A DNA stretch of 5,222 nt from Deltaproteobacteria bacterium (GCA_005878685.1 VBLN01000239.1:1-5222), one strand, 5' to 3'. Counted from the stretch's first letter, positions 1 through 5,222 are shown. A program made the numbers and translations. Notes: a model not told the origin generated them from the letters alone.

Positions 1-202
1 TGACGAGATAGCGCAATTTTGCCGGATCTACCAGGCGTCGCACGGCATCGTGGACCAAGTTGAAGGTGTGGCGGAAGCTTGTCTCAACCATGGCCGGCTG
101 TTCATCCCGGATGAGGAAGCAACCGAAGTTCACGGGATGCCCAGGCTCGTAAAAACTGATCCGAAAGATGTCAGGCGCAACCTCTGTCACATTCACGTTC
201 AT
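1..202 (-). CDS. Metallo-beta-lactamase-fold protein, N-terminal part (runs off the left edge)
   Basis: The first 67 codons of a leftward gene are present; the rest lies beyond base 1. It starts at the ATG at 202-200, which has a GGAG Shine-Dalgarno at 211-208 with a 5-base spacer. The protein opens MNVNVTEVAPDIFRISFYEP, then has a VNFGCFLIRD strand and an AMVETSF segment, followed by a helix and PAKLRYLV. This is the first beta-sheet of a metallo-beta-lactamase fold, resembling the oxygen-binding di-iron (flavodiiron-like) and general hydrolase branches. The metal-binding HxHxDH motif would come just after the edge and cannot be checked, so neither substrate nor activity can be assigned. There is no signal peptide, so it is probably cytoplasmic. 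It lies 111 bases downstream of the damaged aldolase gene on the same strand and may share its promoter. Confidence 0.8.
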   Translation of the reverse strand, partial: MNVNVTEVAPDIFRISFYEPGHPVNFGCFLIRDEQPAMVETSFRHTFNLVHDAVRRLVDPAKLRYLV

Positions 203-313
203 GCTAGCTCCGTTTCTGTTCGTGAGGACAATTTCGGTTGGAACTAGAAAATCAGCGGCCGCTTGCCTCGTGAATATTCCTGTCGCGACGATGCCGAGAG
301 GAATGATACCCGG

Positions 314-1310
314 CTAGGCTGCTTGCGCCTCCATTTGTTTTGAATATTTCCCGTAACGGGCCGTGCCGTTGCACTTCGCCCGGTGATAAAAGATCTTTTG
401 TGCCGCGGCGACATTGGCCGCTTCTCCTTTCCACGCCTTGAGCGCCGGATCCTGTAGCGCCCTGGCATAGGAGAAGCTGACTTCCCACGGATGAGGCCCG
501 ATAGCGTTCATGGCATTGAGGTGCTCCGTCGCCTTTTCCGCGCTTTGCCCGCCGGACAAAAAGACGATGCCGGGGACGGCTGCCGGAACCGTTCGCTTTA
601 GACAACGGAGGGTGCGCTCCGCGACCTCGTTGACACTCGCCTGTTGCGGACATTCTTTCCCCGAGACGACCATGCTAGGTTTAAGCAGCATGCCTTCCAG
701 CAGGACACGCTGTTCCAAGAGCGTGGAAAAAACGCTCTTCAAAGTAGCCTCGGTAACTTCTTGGCACCGGTCAACAGTATGGTTTCCGTCCAACAAAACC
801 TCGGGCTCGACGATCGGAACCAGCCCTCCGTCCTGACAGAGCGCAGCGTAGCGGGCGAGCGCATGAGCGTTGGTGGCAATGCAAGTCCGCGTCGGGATCC
901 CGTTGCCGATGGTAATGATGGCCCGCCATTTGGCGAACTTCGCGCCAAGCTCCCTGTATTCTTTGATTCGGGCGCGCAATCCGTCGAGGCCTTCCGTCAC
1001 CGTTTCGCCGGGTATCGACTTTGATGCCAGGCATAATCCCTTTCTTCGAAAGCAATTGCGGGAAGGGGGTACCATCCCTGGCGGACTGGCGGATGGTCTC
1101 GTCAAACAGAATGACGCCGCTGATCGCCTCCTCGATGCCTTAGGTGGTAAACAGCAACTCGCGGTAGGCGCGCCGATTATCCTCAGTCGATTCTATCTTG
1201 ATGCTGTCGAATCGCCTCTTGATGGTTCCCGAGCTTTCATCGGCAGCGAGAATTCCTTTGCCTTTTGCCACCAGAGCTTGAGCGACAGATTCGAGTTCTT
1301 GCTTCGCCAT
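314..1310 (-). pseudogene. Class I fructose-bisphosphate aldolase, disrupted by a stop codon and a frameshift
   Basis: Class I aldolase cleaves fructose-1,6-bisphosphate to dihydroxyacetone phosphate and glyceraldehyde 3-phosphate through a Schiff-base lysine. The ATG at 1310-1308 follows a full TAAGGAGG at 1328-1321. Frame 1 reads [20 protein letters not shown], then [10 protein letters not shown], and stops at TAA (1142-1140, codon 57). The same frame resumes after it with GIEEAISGVILFDETIRQ and KGIMPGIKVDT. Near 1008-1016 the reading shifts to a second frame (PGETVTEGLDGL) that runs to TAG at 316-314. Compared with family members as I recall them, about 8 residues between KVDT and PGET are missing, implying a deletion of about 26 bases. 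Restoring it gives about 340 residues, the normal length. Catalytic positions survive: Asp in AADES, Lys in GIKVD, Lys in FAKW (929-931), Glu in PIVEPE, and the Schiff-base Lys in LLKPSMV (680-682). So the lesions look recent, or they are sequencing errors. An active C-terminal fragment alone is unlikely because the AADES Asp lies upstream. Confidence 0.88.
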
Positions 1311-1320
1311 GGCTTTTAAA

Positions 1321-1328
1321 CCTCCTTA
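1321..1328 (-). promoter_or_regulatory. Shine-Dalgarno of the aldolase gene
   Basis: The minus strand reads TAAGGAGG at 1328-1321, a near-perfect anti-16S complement, 10 bases before the ATG at 1310. It fixes the start of the aldolase frame and shows that the gene was built for strong translation, even though the frame is now broken at codon 57. Confidence 0.75.
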
Positions 1329-1345
1329 CATTTTCTCAACCAGTA

Positions 1346-1373
1346 ATTTTACACTGCGCACGATCTACGGCAA
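1346..1373 (-). promoter_or_regulatory. Candidate sigma-70-type promoter for the aldolase gene
   Basis: On the minus strand, TTGCCG (1373-1368) and TAAAAT (1351-1346) are separated by 16 bases. The -10 box matches 5 of 6 consensus positions and the -35 box 4 of 6. Transcription would start around 1339, leaving a leader of roughly 30 bases before the ATG, which includes the strong Shine-Dalgarno. This is inferred from motif matching only. Confidence 0.42.
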
Positions 1374-1433
1374 GCCCCCCTGGGTAATTTTTATCAAATC
1401 TCCCGCTCAACCTTCAAGATGGCTCTGCCTGAC

Positions 1434-1462
1434 TTGACACTCCTATCCGCCCTTGCTAGCTT
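1434..1462 (+). promoter_or_regulatory. Candidate sigma-70-type promoter for the binding-protein gene
   Basis: A perfect TTGACA (1434-1439) is followed 17 bases later by TAGCTT (1457-1462), which is preceded by TGC (1454-1456) as an extended -10 element. The -10 hexamer itself is weak (3 of 6), but the -35 box, spacing and TGn support it. Transcription would begin near 1469, giving a leader of about 88 bases before the ATG at 1557. It lies about 60 bases from the leftward aldolase promoter, so the two are arranged back to back. Confidence 0.5.
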
Positions 1463-1556
1463 CCGTCCCACAGCCTGCATAAGGAATCGTGCTGCTAAAC
1501 GCATACTCTCGAATGAGACCCTGGAAAAGGCGTCTAAGAAGGAAGGGAGGAAGAAC

Positions 1557-2579
1557 ATGAACAGGCGACGCGTACTCTGGCTTATGGCCTTTGTGCTTGG
1601 GACTGCGGCCGCGTGGGGAAGCGCGGGTCGGGCGGAGGGGGCGAGTGCCGCTCCCATGAAGGTGAGCTTCGGCATGCCCACTACACCCCCCAATCTGGTT
1701 CACATCGGACCTTGGGTTGCGCAGGAGCAGGGCTTTTTCAAAGAAGAGGGGCTGGAAGTAGAGATTAACACCTTTGAGGGCGGCATCTACGTGTTTCGTA
1801 ATATCGTGAGCGGCGGCCTGGATGCTGGTGGTGGTGCGGGGGCTGCAGCGGCCGTGTCGGTCGCGAAGAAGGCAGGGTTCAAAGCTATCTATGCCCTGGC
1901 GCCGAGATTTAGTTCAACCTTGACGGTGCGCTCGAACATCAAGACACTCGAGGATCTCAAGGGGAAGAAGTTCGGCGTTCAGGAGGTCGGCGGGTTCGCC
2001 GACGTGATGAGTCGCCTGGTGCTGCGAAAGGCGAACATCAAGCCCGATGAGGTGACATTCGTGCCAATAGCCTCGGCGGATGTGCCGCCGCTTCTTGCCG
2101 GTCAGATCGATAGCGCCGTGCTTCATGTGGACCAAATGATCCTCGCGCGCCAGAAGGACCCCTCGTTTCACCCTCTGGTGAAGTTTTGGGAGCTCGAACC
2201 GAACCAGCTCTTCCTCGTCGTGGTTGCCCCCGAGAAGAAGCTTGCCGCTGAGCCCGCCAAGTATCAGGCGCTGGTTCGGGCGTTGGTCAAAGCGAACCGA
2301 TTCATGTATGCCAACAAGGCTCGGACCGTTGAGATCGCGGAGAAGTACGCGAAGATCCCCCGCAATGTGATCGAACCGGCATATGACGAGTTGGTGAAGG
2401 GCAAAGTCTGGGCCCAGAACGACGGGCTCCCTCGGCAGAAGGTGGAGTACACGATCGACCGGATGGTGCAGGTCGGCAATATCAAGCAGGAGGAGCGGCC
2501 GAAGCCCGAGGATTATGTAGCTGTCTCGATTGTCGAGGAGGCTATGAAGCGTTTCCCGCGCATCCCCGACTACGATTGA
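1557..2579 (+). CDS. ABC transporter substrate-binding protein, NMT1/SsuA/TauA type
   Basis: A 340-residue periplasmic binding protein of the NMT1/THI5-like fold, a family that captures sulfonates, taurine, nitrate, thiamine precursors or aromatic acids for ABC importers; the ligand here cannot be read from sequence. The ATG at 1557 was preferred to in-frame upstream ATGs (for example 1419) because AAGGAAGGGAGG lies just before it and a classic signal peptide starts there: MNRRR, a hydrophobic core to about residue 20, and likely cleavage after Ala26 or in the ASAAP region (29-33). There is no lipobox Cys. Mature-domain signatures are MKVSFGMPTTPPN (34-46), PWVAQEQGFFKEEGLEVE (residues 53-70), a Gly/Ala-rich GGLDAGGGAGAAAAVSVAKK stretch, and LEDLKGKKFGVQEVGGFADV. 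No permease or ATPase gene is adjacent, so it must use components encoded elsewhere. It ends with TGA. Confidence 0.9.
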   Translation: MNRRRVLWLMAFVLGTAAAWGSAGRAEGASAAPMKVSFGMPTTPPNLVHIGPWVAQEQGFFKEEGLEVEINTFEGGIYVFRNIVSGGLDAGGGAGAAAAVSVAKKAGFKAIYALAPRFSSTLTVRSNIKTLEDLKGKKFGVQEVGGFADVMSRLVLRKANIKPDEVTFVPIASADVPPLLAGQIDSAVLHVDQMILARQKDPSFHPLVKFWELEPNQLFLVVVAPEKKLAAEPAKYQALVRALVKANRFMYANKARTVEIAEKYAKIPRNVIEPAYDELVKGKVWAQNDGLPRQKVEYTIDRMVQVGNIKQEERPKPEDYVAVSIVEEAMKRFPRIPDYD

Positions 2580-2750
2580 CCGCCGACCTTTGGCTCAATC
2601 GAACCGTCCGCGCTACCGACCGCTCAATTCAGAGTCTCCTTAGCCTCGGGCTCTCTTCGACTCTCGCACCTCTGACTAATCGCCCGTTGGTTTTGCACCA
2701 GAGAAAAGTTTATTAATAAGAGCAGTGTTTGTCTTGTAAAGGAGAGATCG
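2580..2750. other. Intergenic stretch between the binding protein and the cyclase
   Basis: These 171 bases show no convincing ORF. The part up to about 2690 is pyrimidine-rich and has only very short inverted repeats (AGCC-TCG-GGCT near 2650 and GAGTC/GACTC flanking it), with no T-tract, so I do not call a terminator. The part from about 2685 turns AT-rich: TTGGTT (2687-2692) and TATTAA (2711-2716) with an 18-base spacer could be a weak promoter for the cyclase gene, but the match is poor. Confidence 0.4.
2741..2744 (+). promoter_or_regulatory. Shine-Dalgarno that sets the cyclase start at 2751
   Basis: AAAGGAG ends at 2744, 6 bases before the ATG at 2751. This ideal placement argues that translation begins here rather than only at the GTG at 2922. 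The frame is therefore meant to enter the catalytic domain through the TGA at 2880, or at least once did. Confidence 0.7.
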
Positions 2751-3461
2751 ATGTCTGGTCTTTCTCAGTTATCACTCAGTTGCCTAGTGGATCATGTGCC
2801 TTTCACGGGCTTCATGGGATGGGTGTGGCGGCTCCGGGGCGTGCGCCGCAGCGACACAAATCCCAATCTCTGCAATAGGTGAACGCTCCATTGGGAGGCG
2901 GGGCGCCTCTCGGAGGTCACAGTGCTCTTTGCCGACTGTCGGGAATATACGCGACTCACGCAAGAGCTGGGGATCCAAAAGGTGGCTCCGGTCACGGAAG
3001 AATTTTTCAAAACCAGCTCCAGGATCATTATCGAGCACGACGGCATCGTGGACCGCCTGCTGGGCGACGCGTGCATGGCCTTCTTTAATGTCCCGATCAA
3101 GCACGACGACCACGTCGCCCGCGCTGTGAGCGCGGCGTGCCAGATTCAGCAAGGAGTGACTCGCATCAACACAGAGTTGGGGAGCGAGTTTGTCTTGAAT
3201 GTGGGTATCGGGATCGCGACTGGCCTGGCACTGGCAACCAATATGGGTTCCACCAATTGTCATGACTATACGATGGTCGGCGACACCATAAACATCGCCT
3301 CACGGCTGCAGGGCCAGGCCGCCGCTGGAGAAGTATTGGTAACGGAAGATGCTTACAGGGAAATCAGCGCCGCCTTTCCTCGCACGCTACGCCGTGAGTA
3401 TCCCCTGAAAGGGCTCGCGCAGCCGGTCGTCGCCTACGCGCTGAAGCGGGAAAGCCTTTAG
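2751..3461 (+). CDS. Class III adenylate/guanylate cyclase with an in-frame TGA at codon 44
   Basis: A soluble class III nucleotide cyclase, forming cAMP or cGMP from ATP or GTP as a dimer. From ATG 2751 the frame encodes 43 residues ending TNPNLCNR, then TGA at 2880-2882, then continues open for 192 codons to the stop at 3461. The catalytic domain starts right after: SEVTVLFADCREYTRL (first metal Asp in FAD), DGIVDRLLGDACMAFFNVP (second metal Asp in GD), VGIGIATG, and DYTMVGDTINIASRL with the transition-state Asn and Arg. The purine-contacting Lys usual in (V/I)DKxxGD is Arg here. I recall relatives with a short N-terminus bearing a CxxC-like motif before the cyclase domain, so the TGA falls where the second Cys belongs. 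It could be selenocysteine, a nonsense mutation, or a leader ORF end with restart at GTG 2922. A conservative annotation would be 2922-3461 only. The cyclase-domain assignment is firm; the status of the TGA is open. Confidence 0.82.
2880..2882 (+). other. In-frame TGA in CxxC context (candidate selenocysteine codon or nonsense mutation)
   Basis: The codons are TGC AAT AGG TGA, that is Cys41-Asn-Arg-TGA44. A one-base change from TGC or TGT would give CNRC. TGA is in phase with both the ATG at 2751 and the cyclase domain, so no frameshift is needed to join the two parts. Other genes in the window end in TGA, so wholesale stop reassignment is excluded. Confidence 0.45.
2886..2915 (+). promoter_or_regulatory. 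Hairpin just after the TGA: bSECIS-like, or a Shine-Dalgarno-sequestering stem
   Basis: CTCC (2886-2889) pairs with GGAG (2912-2915). After an unpaired ATT (2890-2892), GGGAGGCG (2893-2900) pairs with CGCCTCTC (2904-2911; one G-U pair) around a GGG loop (2901-2903). This gives 12 pairs with one 5'-side bulge. The loop lies 19-21 bases after the TGA and starts with G, as known bacterial SECIS elements require. The 3' arm also holds the GGAG of the internal Shine-Dalgarno. The pairing is visible in the sequence; the function is inferred. Confidence 0.45.
2912..2924 (+). promoter_or_regulatory. Possible internal translation start (GGAGGT then GTG)
   Basis: GGAGGT (2912-2917) lies 4 bases before GTG (2922-2924), which would start the protein at MLFADC, at the first beta-strand of the cyclase fold. 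The same bases encode the conserved Glu-Val-Thr-Val of the domain, so the match may be a by-product of coding. Starting here would omit Glu-Val-Thr from the first strand. Confidence 0.3.
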
Positions 3462-3511
3462 ATTCTGGACGTGTCGGGCTTGATTGAATAGATTCATTCA
3501 AGGAGCTGTGT

Positions 3512-4507
3512 ATGATTCATACGCGCATCTGCGATCTTCTCGGCATCACGCATCCGATTGTTCTCGGCGGCATGGGCACCGCGACCTCAGCGCCGCTAGT
3601 GGCCGCGGTTTCGAACGGCGGCGGGCTCGGCACTCTTGGGACCGGGACAGCGAGTTTTGCCGGCGATCGACTGGAGAGCGAGATCGCCGCCATCCGCGAG
3701 AGAACCGACAAACCCTTCGGCATCAACCATCTCTTGTTTGCCATACAGGAGGAGAGCTTTCGCGTAACGCTTCGGGCGCGGCCGGCTGTCGTCGCCTTCG
3801 CTTGGGCTCGCCTCGATCAGGAGTTGCGCGAATACTTCAAGCGCGCACACGACGCAGGATCGAAAGTCATGTACATGGCGGGCGAAGTTTCCTTGGCAGT
3901 TGAGGCCGTGGAAGCGGGCGCCGATGTCATTGTCGCGCAGGGAACCGAAGCAGGGGGCCATGTTGGTTGGATGGCTTCGATGCCGCTTGTGCCCATGATC
4001 GTCAAAGCCGTGGCGCCTCATCCAGTGCTTTCCGCGGGAGGCATCGCTGATGGCCGCGGCCTCGCCGCCGCTTTGGCGCTAGGGGCGGAAGGGGTGCTCG
4101 TGGGTACGCGGTTCATGGCGACTCCTGAAGCGCCGATTCATGCGAATTTTAAGCAAGCGATCGTCAGGAGCGACGGTCACGATACGGTTCTGACGGAGAT
4201 CCCCGATATCGCGTCGGGACGCGTCTGGCCGGGTGCCATGGCACGCGCCCAGCGCAATAAATTCATTGAGCGATGGGCGGGACGCGAGTGGGCGCTGCGC
4301 CAGCATGTCCGCGAGGCCGGACAGGCGGCTTTAGAAGCGCGCCGTGCCGGCGACGTCGATAACGCCTCTATTCTTTTTGGCCAGGACGCCGGCCTGATCG
4401 ATTCGGTGCGCCCTGTCGGTGAAATCATCGAAAGCATGGTCAGCGAGGCCGAAGAGATCATCAAAGGCCGATTGAATCGACTCGTGCAAAACCCAAGAGG
4501 CCACTAG
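3512..4507 (+). CDS. Nitronate monooxygenase / FabK-family FMN flavoprotein
   Basis: A 331-residue TIM-barrel FMN protein of the nitronate monooxygenase (2-nitropropane dioxygenase) family, which oxidises alkyl nitronates; the related FabK branch is enoyl-ACP reductase. The start at ATG 3512 has AGGAG at 3501-3505 with a 6-base spacer. Motifs in order: PIVLGGMGTATSAPLVAAVS (residues 15-34), GGGLGTLGTGT, KPFGINHLLF, GADVIVAQGTEAGGHVG with the family's His, then SAGGIADGRGLAAALALGAE and VLVGTRFMAT, the phosphate-binding end of the barrel. The C-terminal region (GDVDNASILFGQDAGLI) also fits. The length is normal and there is no signal peptide, so it is cytoplasmic. It begins 50 bases after the cyclase gene on the same strand, so co-transcription is plausible. 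I favour nitronate monooxygenase over FabK because no fatty-acid synthesis genes are nearby, but sequence alone does not separate the two. Confidence 0.9.
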   Translation: MIHTRICDLLGITHPIVLGGMGTATSAPLVAAVSNGGGLGTLGTGTASFAGDRLESEIAAIRERTDKPFGINHLLFAIQEESFRVTLRARPAVVAFAWARLDQELREYFKRAHDAGSKVMYMAGEVSLAVEAVEAGADVIVAQGTEAGGHVGWMASMPLVPMIVKAVAPHPVLSAGGIADGRGLAAALALGAEGVLVGTRFMATPEAPIHANFKQAIVRSDGHDTVLTEIPDIASGRVWPGAMARAQRNKFIERWAGREWALRQHVREAGQAALEARRAGDVDNASILFGQDAGLIDSVRPVGEIIESMVSEAEEIIKGRLNRLVQNPRGH

Positions 4508-4621
4508 TTCCGTTGTCACCGCAGCTTATCTAACTCTGCCCATCCGATCGATCGCTTAAGAGAACTGCCGAGCTTGCTCTTGGTCATGTGCCTAGAAGCT
4601 AATACTCCATAAGGAGCCGAC

Positions 4622-4894
4622 ATGGACACTAAGATATTGTTGACCGTTTTTGTCGCGGTCTTTACGGCCGAGCTGGGGGACAAAACACAACTCGCCACAT
4701 TACTTTTCGCCGCCGATAAGGAAGTCAGTAAGCTCGCCGTATTCGTCGGCGCATCTCTTGCGCTGATCGTCGCATCGGCTATCGGGGTGTTGGCAGGAGC
4801 TATGGTTTCTCAACATGTAAGCGAAAAGTATCTACACTATATCGCGGGTATCGGTTTTGTAGGAATAGGCATTTGGACGCTTGTTAAAGCATGA
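4622..4894 (+). CDS. GDT1/UPF0016 (TMEM165-type) cation transporter, single-domain form
   Basis: A 90-residue inner-membrane protein of the GDT1/UPF0016 family, whose characterised members move Mn2+ or Ca2+, often exporting Mn2+ in bacteria. The start at ATG 4622 is preceded by AAGGAG (4611-4616) with a 5-base spacer. Predicted membrane segments are roughly residues 5-29, 38-62 and 70-88. The family signature E-x-G-D-K-T is seen at Glu17-Leu-Gly-Asp20-Lys21-Thr22, followed by QLATLLFAA. Two-domain relatives of about 200 residues carry this signature twice. This gene carries one copy, so it must form a homodimer or pair with another small copy; none is next to it. It ends with TGA, facing the convergent aldo/keto reductase. 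The 114-base gap upstream shows no clear promoter and no manganese-riboswitch signature that I could recognise. Confidence 0.88.
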   Translation: MDTKILLTVFVAVFTAELGDKTQLATLLFAADKEVSKLAVFVGASLALIVASAIGVLAGAMVSQHVSEKYLHYIAGIGFVGIGIWTLVKA

Positions 4895-4979
4895 TCTGCT
4901 AGCAACAAAACCATAGTCATTAATTACATAACGATATGGGTAAGGGATAAACCGAAATAGAGCTATTACCAGATCAAAG
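4895..4979. other. Convergent intergenic region, AT-rich
   Basis: This 85-base AT-rich gap separates the converging transporter and aldo/keto reductase genes. I see no compact GC hairpin with a T-tract for either strand. The only symmetry is TGATCTG (4892-4898, overlapping the transporter stop) against CAGATCA (4970-4976), 71 bases apart, which is too distant and short to call a terminator. Confidence 0.4.
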
Positions 4980-5222
4980 TTAATTGAACCTTCTTTGCAT
5001 CTCTACACCCTTCAAAACAAATCCAACCTCTTCGTTCTTCTTTGGATGCCATCCCCAAAGCGTATCCCACGGTCCCAAGCCTGCCGACAATGGCCAGCTG
5101 ATGTCTGAGAGGCGCTGCAGGTCGACAGACTCCAGCCGCCAATCCAACGCCCCTAGGTTTTCATCCACTTGCTCACGGTGTGACATGCCGACAATAACCG
5201 CACTGATACCCTCCTGATCCAG
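4980..5222 (-). CDS. Aldo/keto reductase, C-terminal 80 residues (runs off the right edge)
   Basis: The frame is open from the right edge leftwards to the TAA at 4982-4980, so the start and the catalytic Asp-Tyr-Lys-His residues lie outside the window. The visible part begins LDQEGISAVIVGMSHREQVD, then ENLGALDWRLESVDLQRLSD. This is the typical end of an NAD(P)H-dependent aldo/keto reductase barrel: the strand before the cofactor-binding loop (AVIVGMSHREQVDENL, normally ending in an Arg/Asn-containing NADP-binding loop) and the final helix with LDWRL. The tail (GPWDTLWGWHPKKNEEVGFV) is aromatic-rich. A start at the internal ATG at 5186 would cut this domain and is rejected. The product is probably a cytoplasmic oxidoreductase; the substrate cannot be told. 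It is convergent with the transporter gene and so is a separate transcription unit. Confidence 0.82.
   Translation of the reverse strand: MDQEGISAVIVGMSHREQVDENLGALDWRLESVDLQRLSDISWPLSAGLGPWDTLWGWHPKKNEEVGFVLKGVEMQRRFN

Noticed and set aside
250..270. AGCGGCCGCT palindrome between the aldolase and the metallo-beta-lactamase-fold gene as a terminator
   Set aside because: It has no loop of its own, and the following run of T is short and interrupted; it reads as a chance NotI-type palindrome.
870..1319. A 149-codon open frame on the plus strand opposite the aldolase N-terminal part
   Set aside because: It is antisense to clearly aldolase-coding sequence, has no recognisable domain and exists only as a shadow of the minus-strand gene.
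1419..1556. 46-residue N-terminal extension of the binding protein
   Set aside because: The extension lacks a ribosome site, overlaps the candidate promoter, and would bury the signal peptide that starts cleanly at 1557.
2784..3263. A 159-codon minus-strand frame opposite the cyclase
   Set aside because: The plus strand encodes an unmistakable cyclase catalytic domain; the minus-strand product has no family features or good ribosome site.
2751..3461. Genome-wide TGA reassignment to explain the in-frame TGA
   Set aside because: The binding-protein and GDT1 genes in this window both end at TGA in positions that fit normal protein lengths.
3484..3903. A 139-codon plus-strand frame overlapping the flavoprotein gene
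   Set aside because: It is an Arg/Ser/His-rich shifted reading of the nitronate monooxygenase-family coding sequence.
4508..4621. Manganese (yybP-ykoY) riboswitch ahead of the GDT1 gene
   Set aside because: Some UPF0016 genes have one, but I could not find the conserved internal loops in these 114 bases.
4892..4976. TGATCTG / CAGATCA inverted repeat as a bidirectional terminator
   Set aside because: The arms are only 7 bases, 71 bases apart, and no T-tract follows either arm.

Overview
The window looks like chromosomal DNA from a GC-rich, free-living, probably uncultured soil or subsurface bacterium. A Rokubacteria/NC10/Deltaproteobacteria-like lineage is a guess from gene content: a NMT1-type solute-binding protein, a nitronate monooxygenase-type flavoprotein, a soluble class III cyclase and a class I aldolase. 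It has no rRNA, tRNA, insertion sequence, CRISPR array or phage gene. TGA is used as an ordinary stop by at least two genes here, so this is the standard bacterial code.

Layout. The left third is read leftwards. A class I fructose-bisphosphate aldolase gene (1310 to 314) carries an in-frame TAA and a frameshifting deletion of about 26 bases. The first 67 codons of a metallo-beta-lactamase-fold protein (202 to window edge) follow it. A divergent promoter region (about 1346-1462) separates these from rightward genes: a secreted NMT1/SsuA-type binding protein (1557-2579), a class III nucleotide cyclase (2751-3461), a nitronate monooxygenase/FabK-family flavoprotein (3512-4507) and a one-domain GDT1/UPF0016 cation transporter (4622-4894). 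The C-terminal 80 residues of an aldo/keto reductase (5222 to 4980) converge on them from the right edge.

The point that most deserves attention is the start of the cyclase gene. A well-placed Shine-Dalgarno and ATG at 2751 open a frame that runs to a TGA at 2880-2882. The same frame then continues, with no further stop, straight through the whole catalytic domain to 3461. The TGA sits where the second cysteine of a CxxC motif is expected (Cys-Asn-Arg-TGA), and a stable hairpin begins 3 bases after it, with its G-rich loop 19-21 bases downstream. That geometry fits a bacterial SECIS element, so a selenocysteine-containing cyclase is a real possibility. The competing readings are a simple nonsense mutation (the neighbouring aldolase is clearly damaged) and a short leader ORF translationally coupled to an internal GTG start at 2922, whose Shine-Dalgarno is buried in the same hairpin.

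The genes do not form one obvious pathway. The cyclase and the flavoprotein are 50 bases apart and may be co-transcribed. The binding protein has no permease or ATPase beside it within the window.
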